DNA from: Desulfopila sp. IMCC35008
GTDB lineage: Bacteria > Desulfobacterota > Desulfobulbia > Desulfobulbales > Desulfocapsaceae
Reading direction: 5' to 3'
Length of the DNA: 64,000 bases
Assembly: GCF_010646885.2 (NCBI RefSeq)
Contig: NZ_CP050700.1
Span: 5,338,001-5,402,000 of the forward strand
The translations under genes were made by a program, and so were the position numbers. Below are positions 8,415 through 15,888 of this stretch, piece after piece. Below the pieces are notes generated by a model. The model did not search any database and was not told where the DNA came from. It was given only the letters and a program-made list of their open reading frames with translations. Position 1 is the first letter of the stretch; each line of letters opens with the position of its first letter.

Positions 8415-8458
8415 GTGGTCAGACTTCACCCGCCGGGGTCAGACGTAAGTCTGACCCC
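8415..8458. repeat. REP-like element: half-site plus palindrome with paired changes
   Basis: A half-site GTGGTCAGACTT (8415-8426) precedes a 24-nt palindrome with arms GGGGTCAGAC and GTCTGACCCC (8435-8458). Relative to the common copy, both arms changed together, so pairing was kept. Confidence 0.88.
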
Positions 8459-8471
8459 TATTTAGAAAACA

Positions 8472-8508
8472 AAAAGGCCGTTAGCGCAGGAAGCGCTAAC
8501 GGCCTTTT
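8472..8508 (-). terminator. Strong terminator after the TRAP operon
   Basis: A perfect 16-bp stem, AAAAGGCCGTTAGCGC (8472-8487) and its complement (8493-8508), has a 5-nt loop and A/T runs at both ends, so it could work in both directions. It lies 35 nt past the dctM stop. Confidence 0.92.
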
Positions 8509-8542
8509 ATCAATCGAGGTTACCTACCTGGTCGGTAAACGA

Positions 8543-9886
8543 CTATCCTCCGAAGAAAACAGAAGGCAGCCAGGTAATCAGGCCCGGGAAGAACGCAAGA
8601 ATGGCAAGGCCTGCAATCTGCAGCAGGACGAAAGGCATGATACCCTTGTAAATATGCCCCATGGTATACCCCTCCGGCGCAACACCCTTGAAATAGAAGA
8701 GTGCATAGCCAAAAGGTGGCGTAAGAAATGAGGTCTGCAGGTTCACACAAAGAAGAATCGAGAACCACAGCGGATCAAACTCCAGCTCCATGGCGATTGG
8801 CATAAAGATAGGTACGGTTACCAGCAGGATCGCGGCCCAGTCAATAAACATACCCATCAGGAAGACGATTGCCATCATAATAATAAGAACGGCCCACCTG
8901 TTCATACCGGAACCAACCAGCACATCGGCAACAACGTCACCACCACCCATGGACAGGAAGACGGTACTAAAGAACTTACCACCAATAAATAACATCATAA
9001 CCATGGCAGTGGTGCTCAAGGTTGCACGAGCAGAGTCCCTCATTACCTCCCAGTTGAACTTCCGGTTGAAAATTGCCAGAATCAGGGCACCGAAAGCACC
9101 AAGGGCAGCAGCCTCTGTCGGGGTCGCAACACCGGCCAGAATGGTTCCCATAACGGCCAGGATCAGGGCCATCGGCGGAATCAGTGACTTCAGCGTCAGC
9201 ACCATCTTCTGCATCGCATTCCACTTGGAGGCCTCTTCTTTCGAGATTGGCGGACCAAGCTGCGGGTTAATAGTACAACGGACCAGGATGTAGGCGAAGT
9301 AGAGACCGGCAAGCAGCAGTCCCGGGAAAATGGCACCGGCAAAAAGGTTACCAACCGAGGTCTCTTTCAGGCCGGTCAGACCACCGTATACGACCATCAT
9401 AATACTTGGCGGAATGAGGATACCCAGCGTTCCTGCCGCACAGATAATACCGGCGGACATCTCTTTCTGGTATCCCTTCTTCATCAGGGCCGGTGTGGCC
9501 AGAAGACCCATGGCAACAACGGAGGCACCGATGATACCGGTGGTAGCGGCAAATACGGTACAGACAACAACAACAGCGAGACCAAGACCACCTTTCAGCC
9601 CGCCAAGGACCACGTACAGTGTTTCAAATAGTTCATCCGCCACCTTCGATCGATCCAATAGCTGGGCCATCAGAATAAACAGCGGAATTGCAACGAGAAC
9701 ATAATTGTTCATCAAACCCCAGGTGTTGTTGGCGAACATGTCAAACAGCCCGGCAACGTCCCAGCCATTATCTATCAGGCCGAAGAGAGTCGCAACCGCC
9801 GCCAGGGTATATGCCAGCGGGTGACCCAGGGTAATCGCAAGTATAAGAGTGGCAAACATGGCCACTGTGAGTATTTCAGGGCTCAT
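8543..9886 (-). CDS. dctM: TRAP transporter large permease, DctM family
   Basis: This 447-aa polytopic inner-membrane protein is the ion-driven transport subunit of a tripartite TRAP system. It shows about a dozen hydrophobic segments and typical DctM motifs such as PLFILMAQLLDRS, TTGIIGASVVAMGLLATPALMKKGY and AAGTLGILIPPSIMMVVYGGLT. The sequence looks closest to the FcbT3-type large subunit of the mannitol/chloroaromatic-like group. It starts 2 nt after the dctQ stop, so the two are translationally linked. A strong terminator follows. Confidence 0.93.
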   Translation of the reverse strand: MSPEILTVAMFATLILAITLGHPLAYTLAAVATLFGLIDNGWDVAGLFDMFANNTWGLMNNYVLVAIPLFILMAQLLDRSKVADELFETLYVVLGGLKGGLGLAVVVVCTVFAATTGIIGASVVAMGLLATPALMKKGYQKEMSAGIICAAGTLGILIPPSIMMVVYGGLTGLKETSVGNLFAGAIFPGLLLAGLYFAYILVRCTINPQLGPPISKEEASKWNAMQKMVLTLKSLIPPMALILAVMGTILAGVATPTEAAALGAFGALILAIFNRKFNWEVMRDSARATLSTTAMVMMLFIGGKFFSTVFLSMGGGDVVADVLVGSGMNRWAVLIIMMAIVFLMGMFIDWAAILLVTVPIFMPIAMELEFDPLWFSILLCVNLQTSFLTPPFGYALFYFKGVAPEGYTMGHIYKGIMPFVLLQIAGLAILAFFPGLITWLPSVFFGG

Positions 9887-9888
9887 GA

Positions 9889-10398
9889 TTACTGTTCCTC
9901 TTTAGAAAATATTATCTGCAGGTCCTTAAGAAGATTGGAAATACCCTGCAGCAACAAGAAGCCAAAACAGACCGCCATAATGATCTTGTATGGCCAGATC
10001 GAAGGAGCCCAGCTGGTGGAGTTCCTCTCCAGCCCCTGTATAGAGTACATGGCAAACTTGGAAGACCAGATAGTCATAAAGATCATCACCGGCAGAAACA
10101 TGATAAGCGTCGTCAGGGCACTGATAACAGCCTGTACTTTCTTTGATGCCAGCGAGGTAAAGATATCGACCCTCACATGGGCGTTTTTAACATCAGTATA
10201 GGAGATACCGAACATATAGTGCATACCGTACAGAAACGCCGTCATTTCAAAACCCCAACTTGTCGGTGTATTGAATCCGTACCGCATGAGCACCTCCCAC
10301 AAAACAACGAGCAAGAGAGGTATAATGAGCATTGAAGTGAAATCACCCTGTTTGGTGGTAAACGTATCAATGCCTCTGGATATTTTTGAGAGCATCAC
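9889..10398 (-). CDS. dctQ: TRAP transporter small permease, DctQ family
   Basis: This 169-aa membrane protein has four hydrophobic segments and the typical W-rich start of the first pair (LLLVVLWEVLMRYGFNTPTSWGFEMTAFLYGM), plus the cytosolic loop NAHVRVDIF. DctQ subunits anchor the complex and help dock the binding protein. It lies between the binding-protein gene and dctM. The 151-nt gap to dctP holds a hairpin that may lower its expression relative to dctP. Confidence 0.92.
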   Translation of the reverse strand: MMLSKISRGIDTFTTKQGDFTSMLIIPLLLVVLWEVLMRYGFNTPTSWGFEMTAFLYGMHYMFGISYTDVKNAHVRVDIFTSLASKKVQAVISALTTLIMFLPVMIFMTIWSSKFAMYSIQGLERNSTSWAPSIWPYKIIMAVCFGFLLLQGISNLLKDLQIIFSKEEQ

Positions 10399-10463
10399 TC
10401 AATTCCTTTCGTTTTATCGGTTAACCGATTGTATCCGGGTTATCCGGATTAACCCCAAATCAG

Positions 10464-10492
10464 ATGACCCTCTCCGATTCGAAGAGGGTCAT
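10464..10492 (-). terminator. Hairpin between dctP and dctQ (partial terminator or mRNA stabiliser)
   Basis: ATGACCCTCT (10464-10473) and AGAGGGTCAT (10483-10492) form a perfect 10-bp stem with a 9-nt loop. No T-run follows. Such stems after a periplasmic binding-protein gene often protect its mRNA and give more binding protein than permease. Confidence 0.5.
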
Positions 10493-10549
10493 GTCCCTGA
10501 CTCCAAGCAGACGGTAAATCACCCTACTACGCCAGGACTAATATGAGCC

Positions 10550-11701
10550 TTACTCAGTAATCTGTCCTGAGATGTAGGTCTCATACGGCCACGGGGTAGC
10601 ACCACTGCGTGCTTTACGCCATACAGAAAACTCCTCGATGAAGGCTTCCTGGCTATCCATGACTTCTTTGACATCCGGATACTTGGCCTTAACAGAGTCA
10701 ATGTATTCTTTGGCAACTTTACGGAATCCGATGAGGGTCTCTTTGTCCATCTGAACGATCTCGATTTTCTCAGCAAACTTATTAATTGCTTGGGCGTTCA
10801 GGGAGTTAATCCAGTTGTAGGACCAAGCCTGGGTCTCAGCAGCGGCGATCTTAATGATCCACTTCAGGTCATCCGGCAGTGCATCATATGCTTCCTGATT
10901 GAAGAACAGGGCGCACTGGATACCGGGCTGATGAACACCTGGCTGGATTGCGTATTTGGTGATCTCGTCAAAACCCATCGGGTAGTTGATTGCCGGTGAA
11001 GAGAACTCAGCTGCATCAATAACACCACGCTCGAGTGCCAGGTATACTTCGCCACCAGGCAGAGGAGAAACGGAAGCGCCCAGGTTATTCATGATATCCA
11101 TATACCAACCCGGAGTACGCAGACGCATACCTTTGAAGTCTTCCATCTTGGTCGCACGCTTGTTGGAGAACAGACCCATCTCCTGACCAAGCTGGCCACC
11201 GGGCAGTGCGAACAGACCAAATTGACCGTATATCTTCTGCATCAACTCGGTACCGCCTTTTTCCTGCAACCAGATGTTGTACCCCTCACCGTCAAGTCCA
11301 AAAGGAACAGAAGCAAATGCTACGAACGCCTCGTTCTTACCTTTCCAGTATCCCGGCCAGTCATGACCTACCTGGGCAGAACCCTTGGACACAGCGTCGA
11401 AAGACTGCATTGCCGGTACCAGCTCGCCAGCGGAGAACGGCTTAATGTCCAGACGTCCGGCGGAAGCAAGACGTACGCTGTCAGCAAAGTGAACCGCGAC
11501 ATCGTAGAACAGAAGACCTTTGGACCAAGGCATAACCATCTTCCATTTGATTGTATCGGTGGAAGGCTTGAATTTTACCCGCTTGGCTTCCTTGTGACGT
11601 GGGTCAACACCGAACTTCTCACGTTTTGCTGCGTCTGCATTACCTACGGTGAGACCAACTGCCAAGCACGCTGTAAGTGCACTTGCAAAAAGCTTTTTCA
11701 T
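10550..11701 (-). CDS. dctP: TRAP transporter substrate-binding protein, DctP family (TakP/FcbT1-like)
   Basis: This is the 383-aa periplasmic receptor of the TRAP system. A signal peptide is clear (MKKLFASALTACLAVGLTVG, cleavage near NADA-AKR). The conserved ligand-clamp region RLRTPGWYMDIMNNLGASVSPLPGGEVYLALERGVIDAAEFSSP contains the Arg that binds the carboxylate and the PGGE...DAAE pattern of 2-oxo-acid/FcbT-type receptors. I start it at ATG 11701, with GGAGGAG 7 nt upstream; an upstream in-frame extension of 63 codons lacks a signal peptide and is rejected. Gene order dctP-dctQ-dctM and the neighbouring CoA-transferase suggest an organic-acid substrate. Confidence 0.93.
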   Translation of the reverse strand: MKKLFASALTACLAVGLTVGNADAAKREKFGVDPRHKEAKRVKFKPSTDTIKWKMVMPWSKGLLFYDVAVHFADSVRLASAGRLDIKPFSAGELVPAMQSFDAVSKGSAQVGHDWPGYWKGKNEAFVAFASVPFGLDGEGYNIWLQEKGGTELMQKIYGQFGLFALPGGQLGQEMGLFSNKRATKMEDFKGMRLRTPGWYMDIMNNLGASVSPLPGGEVYLALERGVIDAAEFSSPAINYPMGFDEITKYAIQPGVHQPGIQCALFFNQEAYDALPDDLKWIIKIAAAETQAWSYNWINSLNAQAINKFAEKIEIVQMDKETLIGFRKVAKEYIDSVKAKYPDVKEVMDSQEAFIEEFSVWRKARSGATPWPYETYISGQITE

Positions 11702-11851
11702 GAAGAAACTCCTCCTGACAATTTGAATAAAATGCATATCCGGTCTACCCCGGATACACCATTCATATGAACAGTCACATCCACTTGAACTGTTCTTGTG
11801 AAGAAGGTGAAGTAGCAGTGACCGCTGCCACTCACCAACATCAAATACTGT

Positions 11852-11867
11852 TACACTATTCGTGCCA
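11852..11867 (-). promoter_or_regulatory. Possible sigma-54 promoter of the TRAP operon
   Basis: Minus-strand TGGCACGAATAGTGTA has a perfect -24 block, but the -12 block is GTGTA instead of TTGCA, with the GC changed to GT. Spacing is correct. It would give a leader of about 140 nt. The weak -12 makes this tentative. Confidence 0.35.
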
Positions 11868-11883
11868 CTATTCAAAAAAAATG

Positions 11884-11907
11884 ATATCATCGTGAAATCG
11901 ATGATAT
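11884..11907. promoter_or_regulatory. 9-bp inverted repeat upstream of the TRAP promoter
   Basis: ATATCATCG and CGATGATAT are separated by 6 nt. The dyad lies 17 nt upstream of the possible -24 box, so it may bind a regulator; the protein is unknown. Confidence 0.45.
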
Positions 11908-12010
11908 ATATGAAAATAGAAAAAACCAGGTTTCTAAAAAGCGGGAGGTCTGTCCTGAATACCGGATTACTCAGCAGACCATTGCCCTGTTGAGAATACC
12001 CTTGCTACTA

Positions 12011-12027
12011 TTTACGTATGACGTAAA
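12011..12027. promoter_or_regulatory. Palindromic operator-like site
   Basis: TTTACGTatgACGTAAA is a perfect 7-bp inverted repeat with a 3-nt centre, in a gene-free stretch. No matching regulator can be named. Confidence 0.35.
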
Positions 12028-12448
12028 GACCTTTTATTTCTTATTATTTTACCTTTTTTGCGTGTTACCGCAAAAACGTATCCGCGCTTGAAGAATAGCC
12101 ATTGTCTTAAAAACCAGACTACAAAAACAGGGATCTGATTACCACTTGGCAACAAATTTCTCCCCAGATTTCACAAAAAATAAAGAGACCAAAACAACGG
12201 AACCTGCTGTTAAGCTACCACCACAGGGCAGCACGGGAGATTTCTATAGTGAAACCGTAGTTTCCAGCAAAATCCATAAAATAAATTAAGTCAGGATCCA
12301 GGGAATGCAACAACAATATGAAGGAAAAAATGGATGCACGGCAGCGACCAACTGCCTCATCTGTCTTTTTTTTCAGACTTATCGGGCTTATGGTACCCAA
12401 AAACAGACCTGAGACAAGCCTCACCGGCCTCTATAAGCCAGAGAATCA

Positions 12449-12485
12449 GGATCCGGGGTCAGACCTGAGGCCTGACCCCGGATCC
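12449..12485. repeat. REP-like palindrome, extended copy
   Basis: A core with arms GGGGTCAG and CTGACCCC (12455-12479) is flanked by GGATCC on both sides, giving a 37-nt inverted repeat. It lies 50 nt past the beta-CASP gene stop. Confidence 0.82.
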
Positions 12486-12535
12486 CGCAAAGATGAAACT
12501 ATGACCTGGACTTACAAAAAAACCATGAGATATTA

Positions 12536-14116
12536 TTACGGTACATAAATAGTCTGCCCTTGATAAGGAACGGTCACCTCAAATCCCTGCTGCTCAAGAT
12601 GAGACTTGAAAGCTATTGACTGATCTTCTTCACCATGCACCAGGGCAATCCTTTTCACGTCGAGATTGGATTCTTTCAGAACCCTGGTCAGTTCATTCTT
12701 ATCACCATGGGCACTGAATCCACCAAGCGTGACAACCTTCGCCTTGAGCGGATATTCCTTATTATAGAACCGTACGGCAGGGGCCTGCCCCTGACGACCC
12801 GCCTCTTCATAGGCAGCAGCCTTGTCCTGGATAAGTCGACCAAAGGTGTTCCTGCCCATATATCCGACGATAAGAAGAGTATTCCGTTCGTCATGGATCT
12901 TGTGACGGAGATGGTGAAGGATACGTCCCCCCTCACACATTCCGGACCCCGCCAGGACAATATGACTTCTGGTATCGCGGTTAAGAGCCATCGACTCTTC
13001 CACGGTCTGCACAAATTTCAGATGTTCGAAGTGGAACGGATTGAGGCCGTTTTCCAGAAATGTCTGGTGGGTATCCTCATCGTAAGTTTCCGGATGCTCA
13101 CCGAATACATGGGTAATATTGGTTGCCAGTGGGCTATCCACATATACTGGAACCCGTGGTACATCGCCTGCGAGATACAATTCATGCAAATAGTAGATGA
13201 TCTCCTGGGTCCTGCCATAGGCAAAGGCGGGAATCATAACAGAACCACCACGATCAAAAGTCTCAGTCAGCACTTTCTGCAACATCGGCTTCATATCCTT
13301 GACAGGGTCATGCAACCTGTCGCCATAGGTCGACTCCATGATTAACAGGTCGATCTCGCGATGCTCATCTGCGAACTCCAAGGTCGGGTCCTGGATGATC
13401 GGCTTATCAAACCTCCCGATATCACCGGTAAACATGACATTTTTTGATTGCCCGTTAACTTCTTTCCGAACAACAGCCATGGCAGAACCCAGTATATGAC
13501 CCGCATCATAAAAGGTACAGGTCAGGTCCCGACCGATAGTAGCCGTGTGATTATACGGAACCCCATTGAAGTAGGAGAGGGACTCCTCGGCTTCAAGCAT
13601 GGAATAGAGGGGATCAATGGTTTGCAGCTGATGTTCTTCGAGCAATTCGGTAATTTTCTCGCTATTCAGACGATGGTTGCCGGCTTTCAGCAGCCTCTTG
13701 ATATCAGCCATGTCGCCGTTTGACAGCTTCTTCTGGCTGCCTCCGCTCTTTAGTTTGGCCAGGAAATTCCGTGCCGTTTTGTAATTAAGGTACGAGGCAT
13801 CACCTTCCTGGATCTTGGCTGAGTCGCGCAACAAATACTCACATGCCTGAGCCGTCGCCCGGGTACAAAATATGCGGCCGTTGAAACCTTCCTTTGTCAC
13901 CATAGGGATACGGCCCGAATGGTCCAGATGTGCGTGAGAAAGTATAATATTCGTTATAACTTGCGGATCAATCGGTAAAACCCGGTTTTTGGTCTCCGCC
14001 TCTTTACGCCGCCCCTGGAACAGACCGCAATCGAGTACGATTCTGTCATGATCGGTGGTAATCGTATGAAAAGAGCCTGTTACTTCCCTCGTCGCCCCAT
14101 GAAAAGTCAGATGCAT
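12536..14116 (-). CDS. MBL-fold beta-CASP hydrolase, probable RNA-processing exonuclease
   Basis: This 526-aa protein has the metallo-beta-lactamase zinc motif SHAHLDHSGRIP (near residues 59-70), further ligands in FYDAGHILGSA and FTGDIGRF, and the beta-CASP part with ESTYGDR, SGMCEGGRILHHL and LGGFSAHGDK. The C-terminus has the RNA-metabolising RMMBL pattern ending LVHGEED. Relatives include CPSF-type and RNase J-like RNA nucleases. An extra segment at about 100-185, between MBL blocks, makes it longer than the usual 450-470 aa. It is cytosolic. It follows the Trm5-like gene on the same strand after 151 nt, so a shared RNA-processing setting is possible but not proven. Confidence 0.9.
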   Translation of the reverse strand: MHLTFHGATREVTGSFHTITTDHDRIVLDCGLFQGRRKEAETKNRVLPIDPQVITNIILSHAHLDHSGRIPMVTKEGFNGRIFCTRATAQACEYLLRDSAKIQEGDASYLNYKTARNFLAKLKSGGSQKKLSNGDMADIKRLLKAGNHRLNSEKITELLEEHQLQTIDPLYSMLEAEESLSYFNGVPYNHTATIGRDLTCTFYDAGHILGSAMAVVRKEVNGQSKNVMFTGDIGRFDKPIIQDPTLEFADEHREIDLLIMESTYGDRLHDPVKDMKPMLQKVLTETFDRGGSVMIPAFAYGRTQEIIYYLHELYLAGDVPRVPVYVDSPLATNITHVFGEHPETYDEDTHQTFLENGLNPFHFEHLKFVQTVEESMALNRDTRSHIVLAGSGMCEGGRILHHLRHKIHDERNTLLIVGYMGRNTFGRLIQDKAAAYEEAGRQGQAPAVRFYNKEYPLKAKVVTLGGFSAHGDKNELTRVLKESNLDVKRIALVHGEEDQSIAFKSHLEQQGFEVTVPYQGQTIYVP

Positions 14117-14267
14117 AGTTTCAACTCCCGGTACGTATTATGGCCACCTTGCAAAATTGCGCATTTTCCAAGGCACCCTTATCACTCCCGGAAAACTCAC
14201 GTCCGATCACCGGACGGAATGGAAGTGGAATAAATTTCCTCACTCATAACAGACACCTAATTAAAAC

Positions 14268-15113
14268 TCAACGAGATTCCCCGAGAGCAACACGCCCTTC
14301 TGTGCATATCCGGTACTGACGGGGACCGCAGTGGCCGCATTTCACCGTCTGTGAGTAAGAGAATACAAGCCCCAACCTCCTGCAGCACGCCTGAACCGTT
14401 TCGGTGGCCCCATGAAAGTCGCCCCGTTCCCGCATGGAGTAAAAATGGAGCCAGCCATCGGTTTTTAAAACCTGCAGGGCTGCATCAAGATAAGCATCAC
14501 CACCATGCGGCAGCACCATCAACAACCGGTCAAACTTTTGTGTTATTGTCGGCAATATCTCGAGCACATCCCCTTCAAGAAATGTCACGTTGTTAATCGA
14601 CCTGTTCAGACGGAGGCTTTTCCTACCATAATGAACAGCCCGTGGATTCTTTTCTACTCCTGTAACCGTTGCGGCCTGACTGTTCTTTGATATCACCAGC
14701 GGATAGGGGCCCACACCGGCAAACAAGACCAGCACATTTTCACCAGGGCACACAAGTCGGGCGATACGATACCGTTCAGCCCCGCTGCGCACCGAATAAT
14801 AAACTTCTTCCGGATTGAGCAGCAGTTGCACCCCGTACTCCCGATGAACCGTCTCCCTGCGGTTTTCCCCGGCGATAATTTTGAGTGGTATAGTTCGAAA
14901 CTCTCCGGAATAGTTGCCATCCCGCCGGGCCACAACCTTTATCCGTTTATTGTTGTCAAGAATCGCCTGACCAATCAACCCCTCTCTAGGTAAAAGGGGC
15001 TCGGGAATTATGATAATCGCGATATCACCCACCACATCATAGGAGCGTACAAGTTGATGCAGCTCCTCCTCGGTCAGGATATTTTGCAGATATGATTTCA
15101 GGTCGAGACTCAT
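14268..15113 (-). CDS. Trm5/TYW2-like (Met-10+ family) SAM-dependent methyltransferase
   Basis: This 281-aa protein matches the archaeal/eukaryal Trm5-TYW2 class rather than bacterial TrmD. Seen features are the small N-terminal GDIAIIIIPE strand (29-38), the recognition block EYGVQLLLNPEEVYYSVRSGAERYRIA (92-118), SAM motif I VLVLFAGVGPYPLV (127-140), acidic loop VEKNPRAVHYG (153-163), and FDRLLMVLP in place of the usual FD..imNLP (194-202). The Asn of NLP is therefore Val-Leu-Pro here. A His/Cys stretch KCGHC lies near the C-terminus. tRNA modification is the family role; the exact base is unknown. It is divided from the cold-shock gene by a terminator. Confidence 0.85.
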   Translation of the reverse strand: MSLDLKSYLQNILTEEELHQLVRSYDVVGDIAIIIIPEPLLPREGLIGQAILDNNKRIKVVARRDGNYSGEFRTIPLKIIAGENRRETVHREYGVQLLLNPEEVYYSVRSGAERYRIARLVCPGENVLVLFAGVGPYPLVISKNSQAATVTGVEKNPRAVHYGRKSLRLNRSINNVTFLEGDVLEILPTITQKFDRLLMVLPHGGDAYLDAALQVLKTDGWLHFYSMRERGDFHGATETVQACCRRLGLVFSYSQTVKCGHCGPRQYRICTEGRVALGESR

Positions 15114-15128
15114 GGGGTCGCCATAAAA

Positions 15129-15165
15129 AAGCGCCCGGAGAATAATTTCAATTCCCCGGGCGCTT
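15129..15165 (-). terminator. Terminator of the cold-shock gene
   Basis: AAGCGCCCGG (15129-15138) pairs with CCGGGCGCTT (15156-15165). Read on the minus strand, the stem is followed by a run of T. It lies 33 nt past the csp stop. Confidence 0.85.
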
Positions 15166-15198
15166 CCTCTTCTGATCCAGGTTGGATATTGGTACCGG

Positions 15199-15399
15199 CT
15201 ATGCTTTCATCACCTTATCAGCCGCAAGTCCCTTCGGGCCCTGAACGACATCAAAGCTGACCTTTTGGCCTTCCTTGAGAGATTTAAACCCTTCTTCCAC
15301 TATTGCAGAATAGTGGACAAAGATATCCTGTTCCCCCTCTCGCTCAATAAAACCAAAACCTTTAGAATCATTAAACCACTTCACTGTTCCTTCAGCCAT
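15199..15399 (-). CDS. Cold-shock protein, CspA family
   Basis: This 66-aa single OB-fold protein binds single-stranded RNA and DNA. The RNP1 motif (KGFGFIE) and RNP2 motif (DIFVHYSAI) are intact, and the start MAEGTVKWFND is typical. GAGGAG lies 8 nt before the ATG. A reading frame open further upstream to 15426 is not conserved and is rejected. It is probably monocistronic, with its own terminator. The long gap upstream could hold a cold-responsive leader, but no known cold-box is obvious. Confidence 0.95.
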   Translation of the reverse strand: MAEGTVKWFNDSKGFGFIEREGEQDIFVHYSAIVEEGFKSLKEGQKVSFDVVQGPKGLAADKVMKA

Positions 15400-15530
15400 A
15401 ACGTATACTCCTCTTTCTAAACACACAGATCAGAAAAGGCACCGTAACCTAATTATATACAAGGAGTCTGACAAAAACCCAACAGAAATCCTTAAAAAAA
15501 CCTGGCATACCGATAACGCAGCCTGGTCGA

Positions 15531-15574
15531 GTCCGGACCCTCCCACAGGGAGGACCGGACCTCAGGTCTGACCC
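15531..15574. repeat. Hairpin and REP-like remnant downstream of ilvN
   Basis: GTCCGG...CCGGAC flanks an inner CCTCCC-aca-GGGAGG stem (15531-15560). CTCAGGTCTGACCC at 15561-15574 is a half of the REP-like palindrome, identical to the half in the copy at 1591-1613. It lies just past the ilvN stop and may help end the ilvBN transcript. Confidence 0.6.
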
Positions 15575-15597
15575 TGGCTTCAGGGGCAACAGCGATA

Positions 15598-15888
15598 TCA
15601 GACATAGTCATGAAGACCTGAAAAAACTTTATGCTCCCCGTCGTGTCGCTTGACCTCCAGCACATCCGGCAATTTTTGGATCTGCTTGATCACCTGGTCC
15701 AGCCTCTCAAGTTCATCCACCTGTAACCAGATTTTACTGGTATCTCCGTCACCGATGGGTACGCAGGCGATTGCTTCGAGGTTATATGCCCGCCGGGAAA
15801 AAAGGCTGCATACGTGAGACATCACTCCCGGATGGTTGTTCACCACCAGTTCAAGTATAATAATTGCATTAAGCGGGTTGTTTGGCAT
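15598..15888 (-). CDS. ilvN: Acetolactate synthase small (regulatory) subunit, short type
   Basis: This 96-aa protein is a single ACT domain (IIILELVVNNHPGVMSHVCSLFSRRAYNLEAIACVPIG), the size of E. coli IlvN and much shorter than the 160-aa IlvH type. It activates the large subunit and mediates valine feedback. Its ATG lies inside the end of ilvB (20-nt overlap), and its GGAGGAG site is within ilvB codons, so the two are translationally coupled. Confidence 0.93.
   Translation of the reverse strand: MPNNPLNAIIILELVVNNHPGVMSHVCSLFSRRAYNLEAIACVPIGDGDTSKIWLQVDELERLDQVIKQIQKLPDVLEVKRHDGEHKVFSGLHDYV

Larger units (their letters stand above)
11702..12535. other. 834-nt intergenic region upstream of the TRAP operon
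   Basis: No convincing gene was found here. It holds a possible sigma-54 promoter, a 9-bp dyad, a TTTACGT palindrome, a hairpin TTTTTGCG...CGCAAAAA (12055-12076) and a REP-like palindrome (12449-12485). The short minus-strand reading frame at 12215-12424 has no ribosome site and no recognisable sequence. Confidence 0.6.

Noticed and set aside
2854..8458. Repeated palindromes as a CRISPR array
   Set aside because: Copies are kilobases apart, with genes between them and no regular spacers or cas genes.
11702..11890. N-terminal extension of DctP
   Set aside because: A signal peptide begins exactly at ATG 11701 with a strong ribosome site, while the extension is unlike any export sequence.
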